Positions 50,423-62,083 are shown, counted from the stretch's first letter. The stretch is DNA of 64,000 bases from Vibrio ishigakensis (GCF_024347675.1 NZ_AP024881.1:434001-498000); one strand, 5' to 3'. Notes: generated from the sequence alone by a model not told the origin. Numbers and translations: made by a program.

Positions 50423-50710
50423 GTGTCAGAAGAAGAGTGGACTAAGGTTCTACAGATGATAGAAAAGGCGGTAGATGAGGGAAGTCAGCAGACCCTGCTC
50501 TCCATTATGCTCACCGCTGATGAGCGAGAGGCTCTGGTTACCCGAGCCAAGATCTTGGATATGTTGCTCAATCAGCAATGTTCACAGAGACAGATAAGCC
50601 AAGACTTAGGTGTTGGGATAGCGACCGTGACTCGAGGTAATAATGAGCTGAAGAATCGCACGGATGATGAACTCAAAGTCTTGTCTGAATTGCTAAAGAA
50701 ATGCCAATAA
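50423..50710 (+). CDS. trpR: Trp operon repressor
   Basis: 95 residues from GTG 50423 (108 in E. coli, which has a longer N-terminal arm). Helical dimer protein; the DNA-binding part SQRQISQDLGVGIATVTRGNNELK (in two parts, about 55-78) and MLTADEREALVTR match TrpR. It binds operators when loaded with tryptophan. No trp operator is visible ahead of it; it is probably read from the slt transcript. Confidence 0.94.
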   Translation: MSEEEWTKVLQMIEKAVDEGSQQTLLSIMLTADEREALVTRAKILDMLLNQQCSQRQISQDLGVGIATVTRGNNELKNRTDDELKVLSELLKKCQ

Positions 50711-50736
50711 AAAAGGAGCTCAATTGAGCTCCTTTT
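50711..50736. terminator. trpR / yjjX terminator
   Basis: AAAAGGAGCTCAATTGAGCTCCTTTT: a symmetric hairpin usable from both sides. Confidence 0.88.
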
Positions 50737-50750
50737 CTTTATCTAGAGAT

Positions 50751-51272
50751 CTAGAAACTGTCGCTATTCACAAACGGAATCAGGGCCAGAATGAGCGCCT
50801 GATGATAGACGCTACTGCGGCTCAAACGGTTGTTGGTTAGGATACCGATAGCACCGCCTTTCTGTTTGATGTTAGTGGTGCCATAGACGGCATCCATAGC
50901 ATCACCAAGCTCCTCACCCTGCTCGATTCGAGCTAGTACCTTAGGGGGAAGCATTAGACTTGATGAGCGTGATTCACCGCGCAGGCTTTGTGATTCAATC
51001 ACCATCCAGGCAAAGGTCGCATTGCCCTCGATGCCGGCTTCTAACCCCACATAGTAATCGGCGTCTGTGACTTCAGATTTTGCATTACGTACTCGGTTTA
51101 TGGCACCTTGCTTTGTCTCATCATTAGACATTGGCTGATCTGGTACTTCGCTGGCAACGCTCACACCATCGAAGCTGAAATCCTGCTCAGGAAATACCTC
51201 AGTAAAGGCACTTTTAACCGCATTGATCTTAGCGGGGTTCAGTGAGGCTACAATAACCTTTTGAATCGTCAT
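50751..51272 (-). CDS. yjjX: Inosine/xanthosine triphosphatase (YjjX)
   Basis: 173 residues from ATG 51272, which overlaps the pheA stop by one base (TAATG). Removes non-canonical ITP and XTP. Seen: VIVASLNPAKINAVK (about 5-19), DYYVGLEAGIEG and KQKGGAIGILTNNRLSR. In E. coli this gene sits beside trpR; here it is also in the pheA transcript. Confidence 0.92.
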   Translation of the reverse strand: MTIQKVIVASLNPAKINAVKSAFTEVFPEQDFSFDGVSVASEVPDQPMSNDETKQGAINRVRNAKSEVTDADYYVGLEAGIEGNATFAWMVIESQSLRGESRSSSLMLPPKVLARIEQGEELGDAMDAVYGTTNIKQKGGAIGILTNNRLSRSSVYHQALILALIPFVNSDSF

Positions 51273-52450
51273 TACGGCATCTGTACCTGAGTTGGCTTGA
51301 TGTTTTCGCTTGGGTAACAACCCAGAACTTTCAAGTAGCGGGTGATGCTCTGCAGTTCATTGATTGCTTGCTGTGCGTTCTCTGAATCCAGATGCGCTTC
51401 AAGGTCTACATAGAACATCTCTTCCCAAGGGTTGCCAATGATAGGACGTGACTCTAGCTTAGTTATGTTGATGCCATAGCGTTGCAGCACCAGTAGGCTT
51501 TCTACTAGCGAACCCGCCTCTTGCGAGGTAGACATAATCAGTGTGGTTTTCGCTGGGATCTGAGTCGATACGCTTACCGGCTTTCTCGCGACTACGATAA
51601 AGCGAGTATGGTTTTCAGTTTGGTTAGCTATGTTCTGTTTAATGCTCTGCAGGCCGTATAGCTTGCCACTGATAGCATTGCCGATAGCTGCCACGTCTGG
51701 GCGATTCAGCTCTTTCACTTTTTGCATTGCATCAGCAGTACTAACACAGGTTTCAAGCTTCACGCCGTCAAGACGGCTTAGGAAATCACTGCACTGCTGA
51801 TGAGGCTGCGGGTGAGAGTAGAGGGTTGTGATCTCTTCAAGGCGCACATCTGAGGTTGCTAGTAGGCAATGCTCAATTGGCTGTGCTAACTCACCTACGA
51901 TGTAGAGCGTGGTGTGTTGTAGCAGGTCATACACCTCATTGATGGAGCCTGAGCTGGTGTTTTCGATTGGAAGTACACCATAATCAGCGTGACCAGACTC
52001 AACAGTCTTCACCACCTCTTTGAAGCCTTCACAGTTCAATTCGATAAGGTCTGTATTGCGGCGGCTAAAGTAGTCACGGCTAGCAAGGTGTGAGTATGAA
52101 CCTTTTGAGCCAAGGAAGGCAACGCGAGCTAGCGGTTTGCGTTGCTGCGCTGGGTTAACAAGGTTTTGTAGATAAGACTGCTGCAGAAGCACAGAGTCTT
52201 CGATAATAGTGTGGAATACCTTAGTGATGTATTGAGCATCTAGTTGGTATTTTTGCTTACCGTTATCGATAAGCTTAACCAGAAGCTGTTGTTCGCGCTG
52301 GGCATCACGTACAGGTTTAGAAGTCTCTACTTTGCTCTTGGCTACCTCTAGGCTTAAAGCTCGTCGCTCTGACAACAGACTCAGAAGTTGATCGTCCAGT
52401 TCATTGAGTTTGATGCGTATTTCATCCAGAGAGATGGGGGTATCTGCCAT
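51272..52450 (-). CDS. pheA: Chorismate mutase / prephenate dehydratase
   Basis: 392-residue P-protein: AroQ mutase (about 1-95), prephenate dehydratase (about 107-290; VAFLGSKGSYSHLA, LPIENTSSGSINEVYDLL) and a C-terminal ACT domain (about 300-385; ESRPIIGNPWEEMFYVD) for phenylalanine feedback. It feeds phenylalanine synthesis. I see no Phe-rich leader peptide between its promoter and start, unlike E. coli pheL. Confidence 0.96.
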   Translation of the reverse strand: MADTPISLDEIRIKLNELDDQLLSLLSERRALSLEVAKSKVETSKPVRDAQREQQLLVKLIDNGKQKYQLDAQYITKVFHTIIEDSVLLQQSYLQNLVNPAQQRKPLARVAFLGSKGSYSHLASRDYFSRRNTDLIELNCEGFKEVVKTVESGHADYGVLPIENTSSGSINEVYDLLQHTTLYIVGELAQPIEHCLLATSDVRLEEITTLYSHPQPHQQCSDFLSRLDGVKLETCVSTADAMQKVKELNRPDVAAIGNAISGKLYGLQSIKQNIANQTENHTRFIVVARKPVSVSTQIPAKTTLIMSTSQEAGSLVESLLVLQRYGINITKLESRPIIGNPWEEMFYVDLEAHLDSENAQQAINELQSITRYLKVLGCYPSENIKPTQVQMP

Positions 52451-52491
52451 TACTACTTTTTCCTTTAGTGAGACTTCTTTTATGTGATCTC

Positions 52492-52520
52492 ACAATAAGC
52501 AAGGCAAGAATGAGGGTCAA
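52492..52520 (-). promoter_or_regulatory. Probable pheA promoter
   Basis: Minus strand TTGACC (52520-52515), 17-bp spacer, TATTGT (52497-52492). It is placed directly behind the raiA terminator and about 40 bp before the pheA start. Confidence 0.75.
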
Positions 52521-52522
52521 GC

Positions 52523-52545
52523 AAAAACAGCGCCTTGAGGCGCTG
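52523..52545 (-). terminator. raiA terminator
   Basis: CAGCGCC-TCAA-GGCGCTG followed by five T on the minus strand, next to the pheA -35 box. Confidence 0.88.
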
Positions 52546-52572
52546 CTTTGGACTGAGTTTATGAATGATGAA

Positions 52573-52911
52573 CTATACCGGTGTTTCTTCTTCTGCAACG
52601 GGTACTTCTGAATGGGTCGCGCGACGAGCTTCAGGCTTGTGTCTTAGCTTATTAAGTTGGCGCTCCAGTTTTTGTTCGACCTCGTTAACGGCCGCATACA
52701 GATCTTCATGCACTGCAGATGCTACTAGTTTCCCCTTAGGTACTGTGATTACAGCTTCAAACTTTTTATTTTTGTTTGGCTCTTCTTGGAAGCTTGCTTG
52801 GCAACCAATGATGTCTACTTGCCACTTTTCTAGCTTCTTAAATTTAGCTTCTATATGTGCACGGATAGCAGAGGTGATTTCAATATTTTTACCGGTGATA
52901 TTCATTTTCAT
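52573..52911 (-). CDS. raiA: Ribosome-associated inhibitor A (YfiA)
   Basis: 112 residues (113 in E. coli). It binds the 30S decoding site in stationary phase or cold and blocks translation. It matches the short HPF/YfiA family: MNITGKNIEITSAIRAHIE, LEKWQ, and NEVEQKLERQLNKLRHK, with a short acidic tail that distinguishes RaiA from HPF. AGAGGAAAA precedes the ATG. A CRP site lies upstream. Next to pheA, as in E. coli. Confidence 0.94.
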   Translation of the reverse strand: MKMNITGKNIEITSAIRAHIEAKFKKLEKWQVDIIGCQASFQEEPNKNKKFEAVITVPKGKLVASAVHEDLYAAVNEVEQKLERQLNKLRHKPEARRATHSEVPVAEEETPV

Positions 52912-52976
52912 ACGCTTTTTCCTCTGTAAAAACCCTTATGGGTTAAATTCAGAATACGACTTCTGGCTTTAAATGA

Positions 52977-52992
52977 TGTGATACAGATCACG
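52977..52992 (-). promoter_or_regulatory. CRP site upstream of raiA
   Basis: TGTGATACAGATCACG, one mismatch from TGTGA-N6-TCACA. Its centre is 31 bp upstream of TATTCT (minus strand 52956-52951), a fitting -10, which makes a class II CRP-dependent promoter. The rest of 52912-53168 shows no gene. Confidence 0.65.
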
Positions 52993-53168
52993 TTTGGTCG
53001 GTGGTGTTGGTATTTGAATATGGGTTTGTGATTGTCTGCCAAGGTTTATAAAAAATGGCTTGCAAGGCTAGGTTTTTGGTGGCACTTTTGAATGAAGAGA
53101 GGCACTGAAAATGATGAGTTTTTGGCGCCTCTTTGCATCTTAATGACCGCCGCTGAATTAGAGCAGGA

Positions 53169-54623
53169 TCACTCTCTATTGCTTTCAAAGATGAGTTGTA
53201 CTGGATCTATCTCGACCTCGGTTGGAATATCGATTCCATCGCGCTGACTCTGAATAATCCCGAGCTGTTTGTAAATCACGTAGTAGCGATTGATGTTAGC
53301 CACATACTGCACCGGCTCTCTACCGATATTCCTACGCGCCACTATCTCTACATTATTAAACCAAATATTTGGATCGTACCCCTGCTTTCTAGCCAATGTA
53401 CGCATACGTCTGATCTTTGCAGGTCCCGCGTTGTAGGAAGCGAGACTGAAATAGACCTTATCGTTTTTGTCGATATCAGGATCATCAAAGTAGCGGTCGT
53501 GAATAAACCTTAGATATTTGGTTCCCGCGTGGATGTTATTCTCAACCGGTTTGATGTTTGGGATATTGATATAGGGGTCTTTAGCGGTTGCTGGCAGTAC
53601 CTGCATTATGCCCACAGCGCCTCGGTGAGAGACCTTGCTGTTATCCAAGCCTGACTCTTGGAATGCCTGTGCCGAAAGCATCACCCAGTCGATATCGTAT
53701 TGATCACCATAGAGCTCAAAAATCTTAGACACGTTTTCAAGCTTGGCCATCTTGGCTGGGTTCAGGGCGCGGTTTAGCCAACGGGTATTATCTATGTACT
53801 TGCCATAGATAACATTCCCTAGCAGGGTGCCACCCTTTGCTTTCTTCAGGTAGGCGTTGATTTCCTTTTTGAGGTTAGGGCTGTCTTTGCGTATAGCCCA
53901 GGCTATCTCGCCATTTTCTCGCAGTGGGAAATCGTGATGAACTACTATATTTTCCATTACCTTTGCCCACAGTTTGGTCTTGTGTGAGTCGATAATGGTC
54001 GCTGGAACAAAGCCTTGATCCACCATTTCTAGTAGTTCGATATCTTGCAAGGTTTCTTGAATGAAGTTAACTCGCATAGGGATCAGGCCTTCGTCGGATA
54101 GTCGGCGGTTGATCTCTTGAACGCTTTCGAAGTAGCTAGAGCTGGCGCGAATCCATACCTCTAGACCTTCAGCATCAGCTAGCTCTTCGATTGGTTCTAT
54201 ATCTTTGTGAGTAACCAGCAGCTCTTCAACGTTCTTTAGAATAGGGTCGCTAAAGTCGACTAATTTAGCGCGACGCTCAGTAATGGTTAGGTTGGCAACG
54301 GCCACATCACCATACCCTTCATTCAGTGCTTTGAATAAGTCGTCACGTCCGACGGGAATGATCTTCACCCGCATCAGTGGGGCTTTTTGTTTGATCTTGG
54401 TTTCGAAGTGATGCAATTGTTCGGCAATAATGCCTTTAGGACGACCCCCTTCCACATAGTAAAAGCCAAGGTCTGCAGAGACTAAGGCACGAATGACACC
54501 GCGCTCTTTGAGTTGTTCGAAGTCACCTTTGTAGGTGTTGCGCTCAAGGGGAGAGAGCTCTAGCCCTAGTGCAGAAAAGGAAATTAAGGGGAGGGCGATA
54601 AGCCACTTCATAAGATTTTTCAT
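53169..54623 (-). CDS. MltF-like membrane-bound lytic transglycosylase
   Basis: 484 residues from ATG 54623, 7 nt after AGGGA. Signal sequence MKNLMKWLIALPLISFSALG; no lipobox cysteine. An N-terminal solute-binding (SBP_bac_3) domain (about 38-270) is joined to an SLT domain (about 300-420) with catalytic Glu in AFQESGLD, HRGAVGIMQVLPATA and LASYNAGPAKIRR. This is the MltF architecture. It cleaves murein in the periplasm, perhaps sensing wall pieces through the first domain. Vibrios often carry several such paralogues, so I leave the symbol open. Confidence 0.88.
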   Translation of the reverse strand: MKNLMKWLIALPLISFSALGLELSPLERNTYKGDFEQLKERGVIRALVSADLGFYYVEGGRPKGIIAEQLHHFETKIKQKAPLMRVKIIPVGRDDLFKALNEGYGDVAVANLTITERRAKLVDFSDPILKNVEELLVTHKDIEPIEELADAEGLEVWIRASSSYFESVQEINRRLSDEGLIPMRVNFIQETLQDIELLEMVDQGFVPATIIDSHKTKLWAKVMENIVVHHDFPLRENGEIAWAIRKDSPNLKKEINAYLKKAKGGTLLGNVIYGKYIDNTRWLNRALNPAKMAKLENVSKIFELYGDQYDIDWVMLSAQAFQESGLDNSKVSHRGAVGIMQVLPATAKDPYINIPNIKPVENNIHAGTKYLRFIHDRYFDDPDIDKNDKVYFSLASYNAGPAKIRRMRTLARKQGYDPNIWFNNVEIVARRNIGREPVQYVANINRYYVIYKQLGIIQSQRDGIDIPTEVEIDPVQLIFESNRE

Positions 54624-54713
54624 ACCACAATCCCTGTTGGTTGATGAAAAAGCAGACTCCATGTCCGCAACCGGATGTTAAGTTGTTAACATCCGGTCTC
54701 TTAAATTTAACAC

Positions 54714-55439
54714 TTATAGAGGATTTAGCTCAATCAGTTTTTCAGTACGCTCAACGGCGTCTTGCAGGTTAAGTTCTTTATAAGCAATAAGTTGTAGCTC
54801 TAAAGACTTACGTGCAGCCTCTGTATCAGGGTAGGTTTTCTGGATCTCTTGAGCTCGGTTAATCGCAGCAATCCAGGCCTCACGGCGGATATAAAAGTCG
54901 GCCGTTGCTAGGTCGTATTCCGCCAAACGGTGCTTCAATGCCACCATGCGTTTTTGTGCATCTTCCGCATACGCACTGTTTGGATAGCGTTGCAGTAGAC
55001 GTTTGAAGTCAGCGAAAGCCAGTTTTACAGGCTCAGGGTCACGGTCAGAGCGGTCGATATTAAAGACATCGTGTAGGAAGTTTCTATCCTGTGCCATATG
55101 CGAAAGACCGCGCATATATAGAACCCAGTCAGAACGTTGATGCGTTGGATTCAAACGAGTAAAACGTTCGATGGTCGCAAGTGCCAATGGCAGTTCATCG
55201 TTTTTGTAGTAAGCGTAGATAAGGTCTAGCTGTACCTGCTCAGAATAAGGGCCAAACGGATAACGAGAATCTAGGGCTTCAAGCTTTTCGATAGCAGATG
55301 GCCATGCACCAGTACGCAGTGATGATTGTGCATCCGCATACAGATCTGCCGGTGGGACGTCCGGTACGATTTCATCGCTACTACTGCAACCTACCAGTAG
55401 GAAGACGGATAGCAGACCGATTAAAGAGAAATGTTTCAT
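54714..55439 (-). CDS. bamD: Outer membrane assembly lipoprotein BamD
   Basis: 241 residues from ATG 55439. Lipobox LLVGC places the lipidated Cys at 18. Five TPR-like repeats follow (for example YPFGPYSEQVQLDLIYAYY and YPNSAYAEDAQKRM). It is the essential lipoprotein of the BAM complex. Divergent from rluD as in E. coli. Confidence 0.95.
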   Translation of the reverse strand: MKHFSLIGLLSVFLLVGCSSSDEIVPDVPPADLYADAQSSLRTGAWPSAIEKLEALDSRYPFGPYSEQVQLDLIYAYYKNDELPLALATIERFTRLNPTHQRSDWVLYMRGLSHMAQDRNFLHDVFNIDRSDRDPEPVKLAFADFKRLLQRYPNSAYAEDAQKRMVALKHRLAEYDLATADFYIRREAWIAAINRAQEIQKTYPDTEAARKSLELQLIAYKELNLQDAVERTEKLIELNPL

Positions 55440-55578
55440 TTTAAAACTAGAAGCCATGCTCGAGAATTTTATTTGTTGGGTTGCCGTTACAATCGGCCGG
55501 TTAGCGGATACAATAACGAAAACGTCTATTTTTTCATAGTCGCAAGCATTAGTCCCACAGTTTTTTAAAAAGTTCGAT

Positions 55579-56553
55579 ATGGCCCAGCAGATAGAATTAA
55601 AAAGTACCGTTAACCCAAGCCAATTAGGTCAACGATTAGACCAAGCGGTTGCAGAATTGTTTGATGAATTCTCCCGTTCACGCATTAAAGAGTGGTTATT
55701 GGCAGGCAAGATCTCTGTTGATGGCCAGGTTATTACTAAGCCTCGCTTCAAAGTGATGGGCGGTGAAGAGATCGTCGTTGCTGCCGAGATTGAAGATGAA
55801 GAACGTTGGGAAGCGCAAGATATTCCTCTAAACGTGGTATATGAAGATGATGACCTTCTGGTTATAAACAAACCACGTGACTTCGTTGTTCACCCAGGCG
55901 CGGGTACCCCAGACGGCACAGTGCTGAATGCTTTGCTGTTCCATTATCCTCAGATTGCCGAAGTTCCTCGTGCCGGTATCGTGCACCGTCTGGATAAGGA
56001 CACCACGGGTTTGATGGTGGTAGCTAAGAACGTACCTACCCAGACTCGCCTTGTTCGTGCTCTGCAAAAGCGCCGTATTACCCGTGAGTATGAAGCGATT
56101 GCTATTGGTAAGATGACAGCTGGTGGCATGGTTGAAAAGCCTATCGGCCGTCACTCAACTAAGCGTACCTTGATGGCAGTAAACGAGCTAGGTAAGCCAG
56201 CAATTACTCACTATCGAGTTGCAGAGCACTTCCGTGAACACACTCGTATTCGTCTTCGTCTAGAGACAGGTCGTACTCACCAGATCCGTGTACACATGTC
56301 ATATCTACAACACCCGCTTCTTGGTGATGTGGCTTATGGTGGCCGTGCGCGTATTCCTCGTGGCGCATCGGAAGAACTTACTCAGATGATTCGTAGCTTT
56401 GACCGTCAAGCACTGCACGCAGTAATGCTGAAGTTTGAACACCCAAGTACCGGTGAAGAAATGCAATTCCATGCACTAGTGCCAGATGACATGGTAGCTA
56501 TGGCTGAAGCCCTTCGAGAAGATGCTCAACTGAACCACGAAGAAGAGTATTAA
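55579..56553 (+). CDS. rluD: 23S rRNA pseudouridine synthase RluD
   Basis: 324 residues (326 in E. coli). S4 RNA-binding domain (about 18-75; GQRLDQAVAELFDEFSRSRIK, in two parts) and RluA-type core with catalytic Asp in HRLDKDTTGL (about 137-146). It makes pseudouridines 1911, 1915 and 1917 in helix 69. Its stop overlaps the start of pgeF. Confidence 0.96.
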   Translation: MAQQIELKSTVNPSQLGQRLDQAVAELFDEFSRSRIKEWLLAGKISVDGQVITKPRFKVMGGEEIVVAAEIEDEERWEAQDIPLNVVYEDDDLLVINKPRDFVVHPGAGTPDGTVLNALLFHYPQIAEVPRAGIVHRLDKDTTGLMVVAKNVPTQTRLVRALQKRRITREYEAIAIGKMTAGGMVEKPIGRHSTKRTLMAVNELGKPAITHYRVAEHFREHTRIRLRLETGRTHQIRVHMSYLQHPLLGDVAYGGRARIPRGASEELTQMIRSFDRQALHAVMLKFEHPSTGEEMQFHALVPDDMVAMAEALREDAQLNHEEEY

Positions 56554-57278
56554 TGAGATTCATTCTGCCTAAATGGTCTCTGCCTAAGAATGTAAAAGCC
56601 ATCAGCTCGACTCGAGCGGGTGGCTTTTCACAAGGTGACTTTGCCAGCCTCAACTTGGGAATGCATGTCTCTGATGATGCAGCTGTTGTGCAGAAGAATC
56701 GAGACCATTTGCAAGCTGTGAGTGGTATGCCATCTGCTCCGGTATGGATGAATCAGACTCACTCTACGGTTGTCGCTTCGGTATCTGAATCAACCGCAGT
56801 TGCTACAGAGTCCGATGCCTTGGTTACCTCAATGCCAGGTGTGGTATTGAGTGTAATGACCGCAGACTGCCTACCGGTTTTGTTTGCTAGTAGAGATGGC
56901 ACTCAGGTGGCATCGGCTCATGCAGGATGGCGTGGTTTAGCGGGTGGCATCCTTGAAAATACCCTAGAACATTTCTCTGATGAAGTGAGTGTTTGGATTG
57001 GTCCTGCAATAAGCATCGATGCTTTTGAGGTAGGAGAAGAGGTGCGTCAGCAATTTGTTGATGCAGATGCTGGAGATGCAGTAGCTTTTCATCAACATAA
57101 ACCGGGTAAGTTTATGGCTGACCTTCCGCTACTGGCCAAAAACAGACTCGCTCGCACGGGCTGCACAGACGTTTCTTTGTCTGAATTGTGCACCTATAAA
57201 GATGCTGAAAACTTCTTTTCGTACAGAAGACAGTCCAACACCGGCCGTCAGGCTAGCTTTATCTGGATCGAGTCTTAA
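56553..57278 (+). CDS. pgeF: Peptidoglycan editing factor PgeF (YfiH)
   Basis: 241 residues, multicopper-polyphenol-oxidase-like fold. Zn ligands are visible in MTADCLPVLF (Cys), SAHAGWRG (His) and the early NQTHS (His). In E. coli it removes wrong (L-Ser) residues from murein precursors. Overlaps rluD by one base (TAATG), so coupled. Confidence 0.93.
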   Translation: MRFILPKWSLPKNVKAISSTRAGGFSQGDFASLNLGMHVSDDAAVVQKNRDHLQAVSGMPSAPVWMNQTHSTVVASVSESTAVATESDALVTSMPGVVLSVMTADCLPVLFASRDGTQVASAHAGWRGLAGGILENTLEHFSDEVSVWIGPAISIDAFEVGEEVRQQFVDADAGDAVAFHQHKPGKFMADLPLLAKNRLARTGCTDVSLSELCTYKDAENFFSYRRQSNTGRQASFIWIES

Positions 57279-57301
57279 TTTAGATAAAGTCATATATTTG
57301 C

Positions 57302-57330
57302 CTTGAAAAATGCATTTTGTGCATCCATTT
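57302..57330 (+). promoter_or_regulatory. Sigma32 (heat shock) promoter of clpB
   Basis: CTTGAAA (57302-57308), 14-bp spacer, ATCCATTT (57323-57330), close to the sigma32 consensus CTTGAAA-N11-16-CCCCATnT. It lies 46 bp before the clpB ATG. Confidence 0.75.
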
Positions 57331-57375
57331 GAATAGAAAGTAAACAATGAGTTTGTATTCAAATAGGAGTTCGAA

Positions 57376-59952
57376 ATGCGTTTTGACCGTTTGACTGGTA
57401 AATTCCAATCAGCCATCTCGGATGCACAGTCTCTTGCTGTAGGCCGAGACCATCAATATATAGAACCCACTCATCTATTATTCTCACTGCTTAACCAAGA
57501 AGGTGGCAGTATTCGTCCATTGCTGACCCTGCTTCAAGTGGACTTGGTGAAGTTGCGTGCTCAGCTGTCTGAACAGCTGGATAAATTCCCAAAAGTAACT
57601 GGCATGTCTGCTGATGTTCAGGTGTCTCAGCCTTTAACTAAGCTACTTAATCTATGTGACAAGTTCGCCCAGAAGCGCAACGACAGCTATATCTCGTCAG
57701 AGCTATTCCTTCAGGCCGCCATACACGACAATAGCCAACTTGGCCCAATGCTTAAGGCGCAAGGTCTAACCGAGCAAAAAATCGTAGAGGCCATCGAAAA
57801 GATCACTGGTGGTCAAAAGGTCGATGACCCAAATGCGGAAGAACAGCGTCAAGCACTAGAGAAATACACCATAGACCTTACTGCTCGTGCCGAGCAGGGC
57901 AAGCTCGATCCTGTGATTGGCCGTGATGACGAGATCCGTCGCACCGTTCAGGTATTGCAACGCCGTACTAAGAATAACCCTGTGCTTATCGGTGAACCTG
58001 GTGTAGGTAAAACCGCTATCGTTGAAGGACTTGCTCAGCGCATCATTAATGATGAGGTGCCTGAAGGTCTGAAAGGCCGCCGCGTACTTGCCCTCGATAT
58101 GGGGGCATTGGTTGCGGGTGCTAAATATAGAGGAGAGTTTGAGGAACGCTTGAAAGCGGTTCTAAATGAACTTGCTCAGGAAGAGGGTAACGTCATCCTC
58201 TTTATCGATGAGATGCATACCATGGTCGGCGCCGGTAAAGGTGAGGGCGCGATGGATGCAGGAAATATGCTTAAACCTGCACTGGCTCGTGGTGAACTGC
58301 ACTGCGTAGGCGCCACCACTCTCGATGAGCACAGACAATATATAGAGAAAGATCCAGCTCTAGAGCGCCGATTCCAAAAGGTGCTGGTGGATGAGCCTAC
58401 GGTGGAAGATACCATCGCTATCTTGCGTGGTCTAAAAGAGAAGTATGAGCTTCACCACCATGTAGATATTACTGACCCAGCGATTGTAGCGGCAGCCACT
58501 TTATCTCATCGTTACGTTTCTGATAGACAGCTTCCCGATAAAGCCATCGATCTGATCGATGAAGCGGCTTCTTCTATACGTATGCAGATAGACTCTAAAC
58601 CGGAGTCGATGGATAAGCTCGACCGCAAAATCATTCAACTAAAAATGGAGCAACAGGCTCTTAGTAAAGAGGATGATGATGCTAGTCGTAAGCGCGTGGC
58701 TTTAATTAATGAAGAGTTGAAAGAAAAAGAACGCCAGTATGCTGAGCTGGATGAGGTATGGACTGCAGAAAAAGCCTCCTTATCTGGAACACAGAATATT
58801 AAGGCTGAACTGGAACAGGCGCGCCTTGATATTGAGTTTGCTCGAAGGGCGGGCGACCTCAATAGAATGTCTGAGCTTCAATATGGCCGTATCCCAGAGC
58901 TTGAGAAACAACTTCAGCTTGCGGCAGATGCTGAGCAACAAGAAATGACGCTTCTCAAGAACAAGGTCACCGATGCTGAGATTGCTGAGGTTCTATCGAA
59001 GCAAACCGGTATTCCAGTAGCCAAGATGCTAGAGGCGGAAAAGAGCAAGCTTCTGCGAATGGAAGATGAGCTTCATGAAAGAGTCATCGGACAGAATGAA
59101 GCTGTGGATGCGGTAGCTGATGCAATTCGCCGCAGTCGAGCAGGCTTATCTGATCCTAACAAGCCAATTGGTTCCTTCTTATTCTTAGGCCCAACAGGTG
59201 TAGGTAAGACTGAGCTGTGTAAGAGCCTAGCGAACTTCTTATTCGACAGTCAGGACGCCATGGTGCGTATCGATATGTCTGAGTTTATGGAGAAACACTC
59301 TGTAGCTCGCCTTGTTGGTGCACCTCCTGGTTACGTAGGCTATGAAGAAGGTGGTTATCTAACGGAAGCGGTGCGTCGCCGTCCTTATTCTGTGATTCTA
59401 TTGGATGAGGTAGAGAAGGCACATCCGGATGTATTCAATATCCTGCTACAGGTGTTGGACGACGGTCGTCTAACCGACGGTCAGGGTCGTACGGTAGATT
59501 TCCGCAATACGGTTTTGATTATGACCTCTAACTTAGGCTCTACAGAAATTCATCAAGGATTTGGTGAAGCTACCTATACAGAGATGAAAGAGCGAGTAAT
59601 GGAAGTGGTGAAGAATCATTTCCGTCCTGAGTTCTTAAACCGTGTAGATGAGAGTGTTGTTTTCCACCCATTGGGCCAAAAGCATATTCAGAATATCGCT
59701 GCTATTCAGCTCGAGGCATTAAGCAAGCGCCTAGAGTCGAAAGAGTATCTACTATCTGTTAGCGCCGAAGCCTTAGATAAGATTGCACAAATCGGTTTTG
59801 ACCCAGTATATGGTGCAAGACCACTTAAGCGAGCAATACAGCAATATATAGAAAACCCGCTAGCTAAATCTCTATTGGCTGGGAAATTTGTACCCGGTGC
59901 CGAAATAAAGCTAGTGGTTGAAGGTGAAGAGATCGTCGCGAAACAGAATTAA
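57376..59952 (+). CDS. clpB: Disaggregase chaperone ClpB
   Basis: 858 residues (857 in E. coli). N-domain (about 1-145), AAA1 with Walker A GEPGVGKT (about 206-213), the coiled-coil M domain (about 410-530), and AAA2 with GPTGVGKT (about 606-613) and the substrate loop GYVGYEEGG. Hexameric ATPase that rescues aggregated proteins with DnaK. Heat-shock promoter upstream; rrn operon downstream, as in E. coli. I see no clear terminator after it. Confidence 0.97.
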   Translation: MRFDRLTGKFQSAISDAQSLAVGRDHQYIEPTHLLFSLLNQEGGSIRPLLTLLQVDLVKLRAQLSEQLDKFPKVTGMSADVQVSQPLTKLLNLCDKFAQKRNDSYISSELFLQAAIHDNSQLGPMLKAQGLTEQKIVEAIEKITGGQKVDDPNAEEQRQALEKYTIDLTARAEQGKLDPVIGRDDEIRRTVQVLQRRTKNNPVLIGEPGVGKTAIVEGLAQRIINDEVPEGLKGRRVLALDMGALVAGAKYRGEFEERLKAVLNELAQEEGNVILFIDEMHTMVGAGKGEGAMDAGNMLKPALARGELHCVGATTLDEHRQYIEKDPALERRFQKVLVDEPTVEDTIAILRGLKEKYELHHHVDITDPAIVAAATLSHRYVSDRQLPDKAIDLIDEAASSIRMQIDSKPESMDKLDRKIIQLKMEQQALSKEDDDASRKRVALINEELKEKERQYAELDEVWTAEKASLSGTQNIKAELEQARLDIEFARRAGDLNRMSELQYGRIPELEKQLQLAADAEQQEMTLLKNKVTDAEIAEVLSKQTGIPVAKMLEAEKSKLLRMEDELHERVIGQNEAVDAVADAIRRSRAGLSDPNKPIGSFLFLGPTGVGKTELCKSLANFLFDSQDAMVRIDMSEFMEKHSVARLVGAPPGYVGYEEGGYLTEAVRRRPYSVILLDEVEKAHPDVFNILLQVLDDGRLTDGQGRTVDFRNTVLIMTSNLGSTEIHQGFGEATYTEMKERVMEVVKNHFRPEFLNRVDESVVFHPLGQKHIQNIAAIQLEALSKRLESKEYLLSVSAEALDKIAQIGFDPVYGARPLKRAIQQYIENPLAKSLLAGKFVPGAEIKLVVEGEEIVAKQN

Positions 59953-60060
59953 TTCACCTAATTGACCCCTTTAAAACGCGAAGAAATGCCACGAAAACGT
60001 TTGCTATGTGCAGTAATTAATCAAACGATAGTTTTCTTCAAAAAAAGTGTTTTTTAGGGG

Positions 60061-60088
60061 TTGTCAGGGGGCGCTCGATCCTTATAAT
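60061..60088 (+). promoter_or_regulatory. rRNA operon promoter P1
   Basis: TTGTCA, 16-bp spacer, TATAAT, then a GC-rich GCGCC discriminator that is typical of stringently controlled rrn P1 promoters; an A/T-rich UP-like tract lies upstream. Confidence 0.85.
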
Positions 60089-60163
60089 GCGCCTCCGTTG
60101 TCACGACAAACATCGCAGACGACAAGCGGTTCTAAAAAGATGAATTGATTGATAAAAAAGTGG

Positions 60164-60191
60164 TTGACACTGAAAATTAACTCATTAGAAT
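60164..60191 (+). promoter_or_regulatory. rRNA operon promoter P2
   Basis: TTGACA, 16-bp spacer, TAGAAT, about 100 bp after P1. Confidence 0.85.
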
Positions 60192-60229
60192 AGGCCGTCC
60201 GCTTTGAGAGGTAAGCCTCGAAAAAGCAA

Positions 60230-60240
60230 GCTCTTTAACA
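60230..60240 (+). promoter_or_regulatory. boxA antitermination site in rrn leader
   Basis: GCTCTTTAACA, the conserved rrn boxA bound by NusB/S10. The rest of the 59953-60439 gap is rrn promoters and leader. Confidence 0.85.
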
Positions 60241-60439
60241 ATTTAAACCTATCAATCTGTGTGGGCACTCGTTGATGATAATCCAAAAAGATTTATCAAT
60301 GAACTGAGTGACCAAACGAGTCGAAAGACTTGGCACAGTCAATTCATTATCGTTCTGTTGGAACGATAATAGCTTTAAAATTACTTAGTGATTTTGAAGT
60401 CAGTATTCATTGAGCCGTTCTTCGGAACAACAAAACTTT

Positions 60440-61991
<1,552 letters not shown>

Positions 61992-62083
61992 TACGATGAT
62001 TACTCACGATGAGTGTCCACACAGATTGATACGGTTTAGAAAGTAAAGAGATTAGAGATGTCCCCCAAGACATCTCACTTAGT

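Noticed and set aside
52480..52493. TGTGATCTCACA near the pheA promoter as a CRP site
   Set aside because: The two arms are only 2 bp apart, not 6, so the spacing does not fit CRP.
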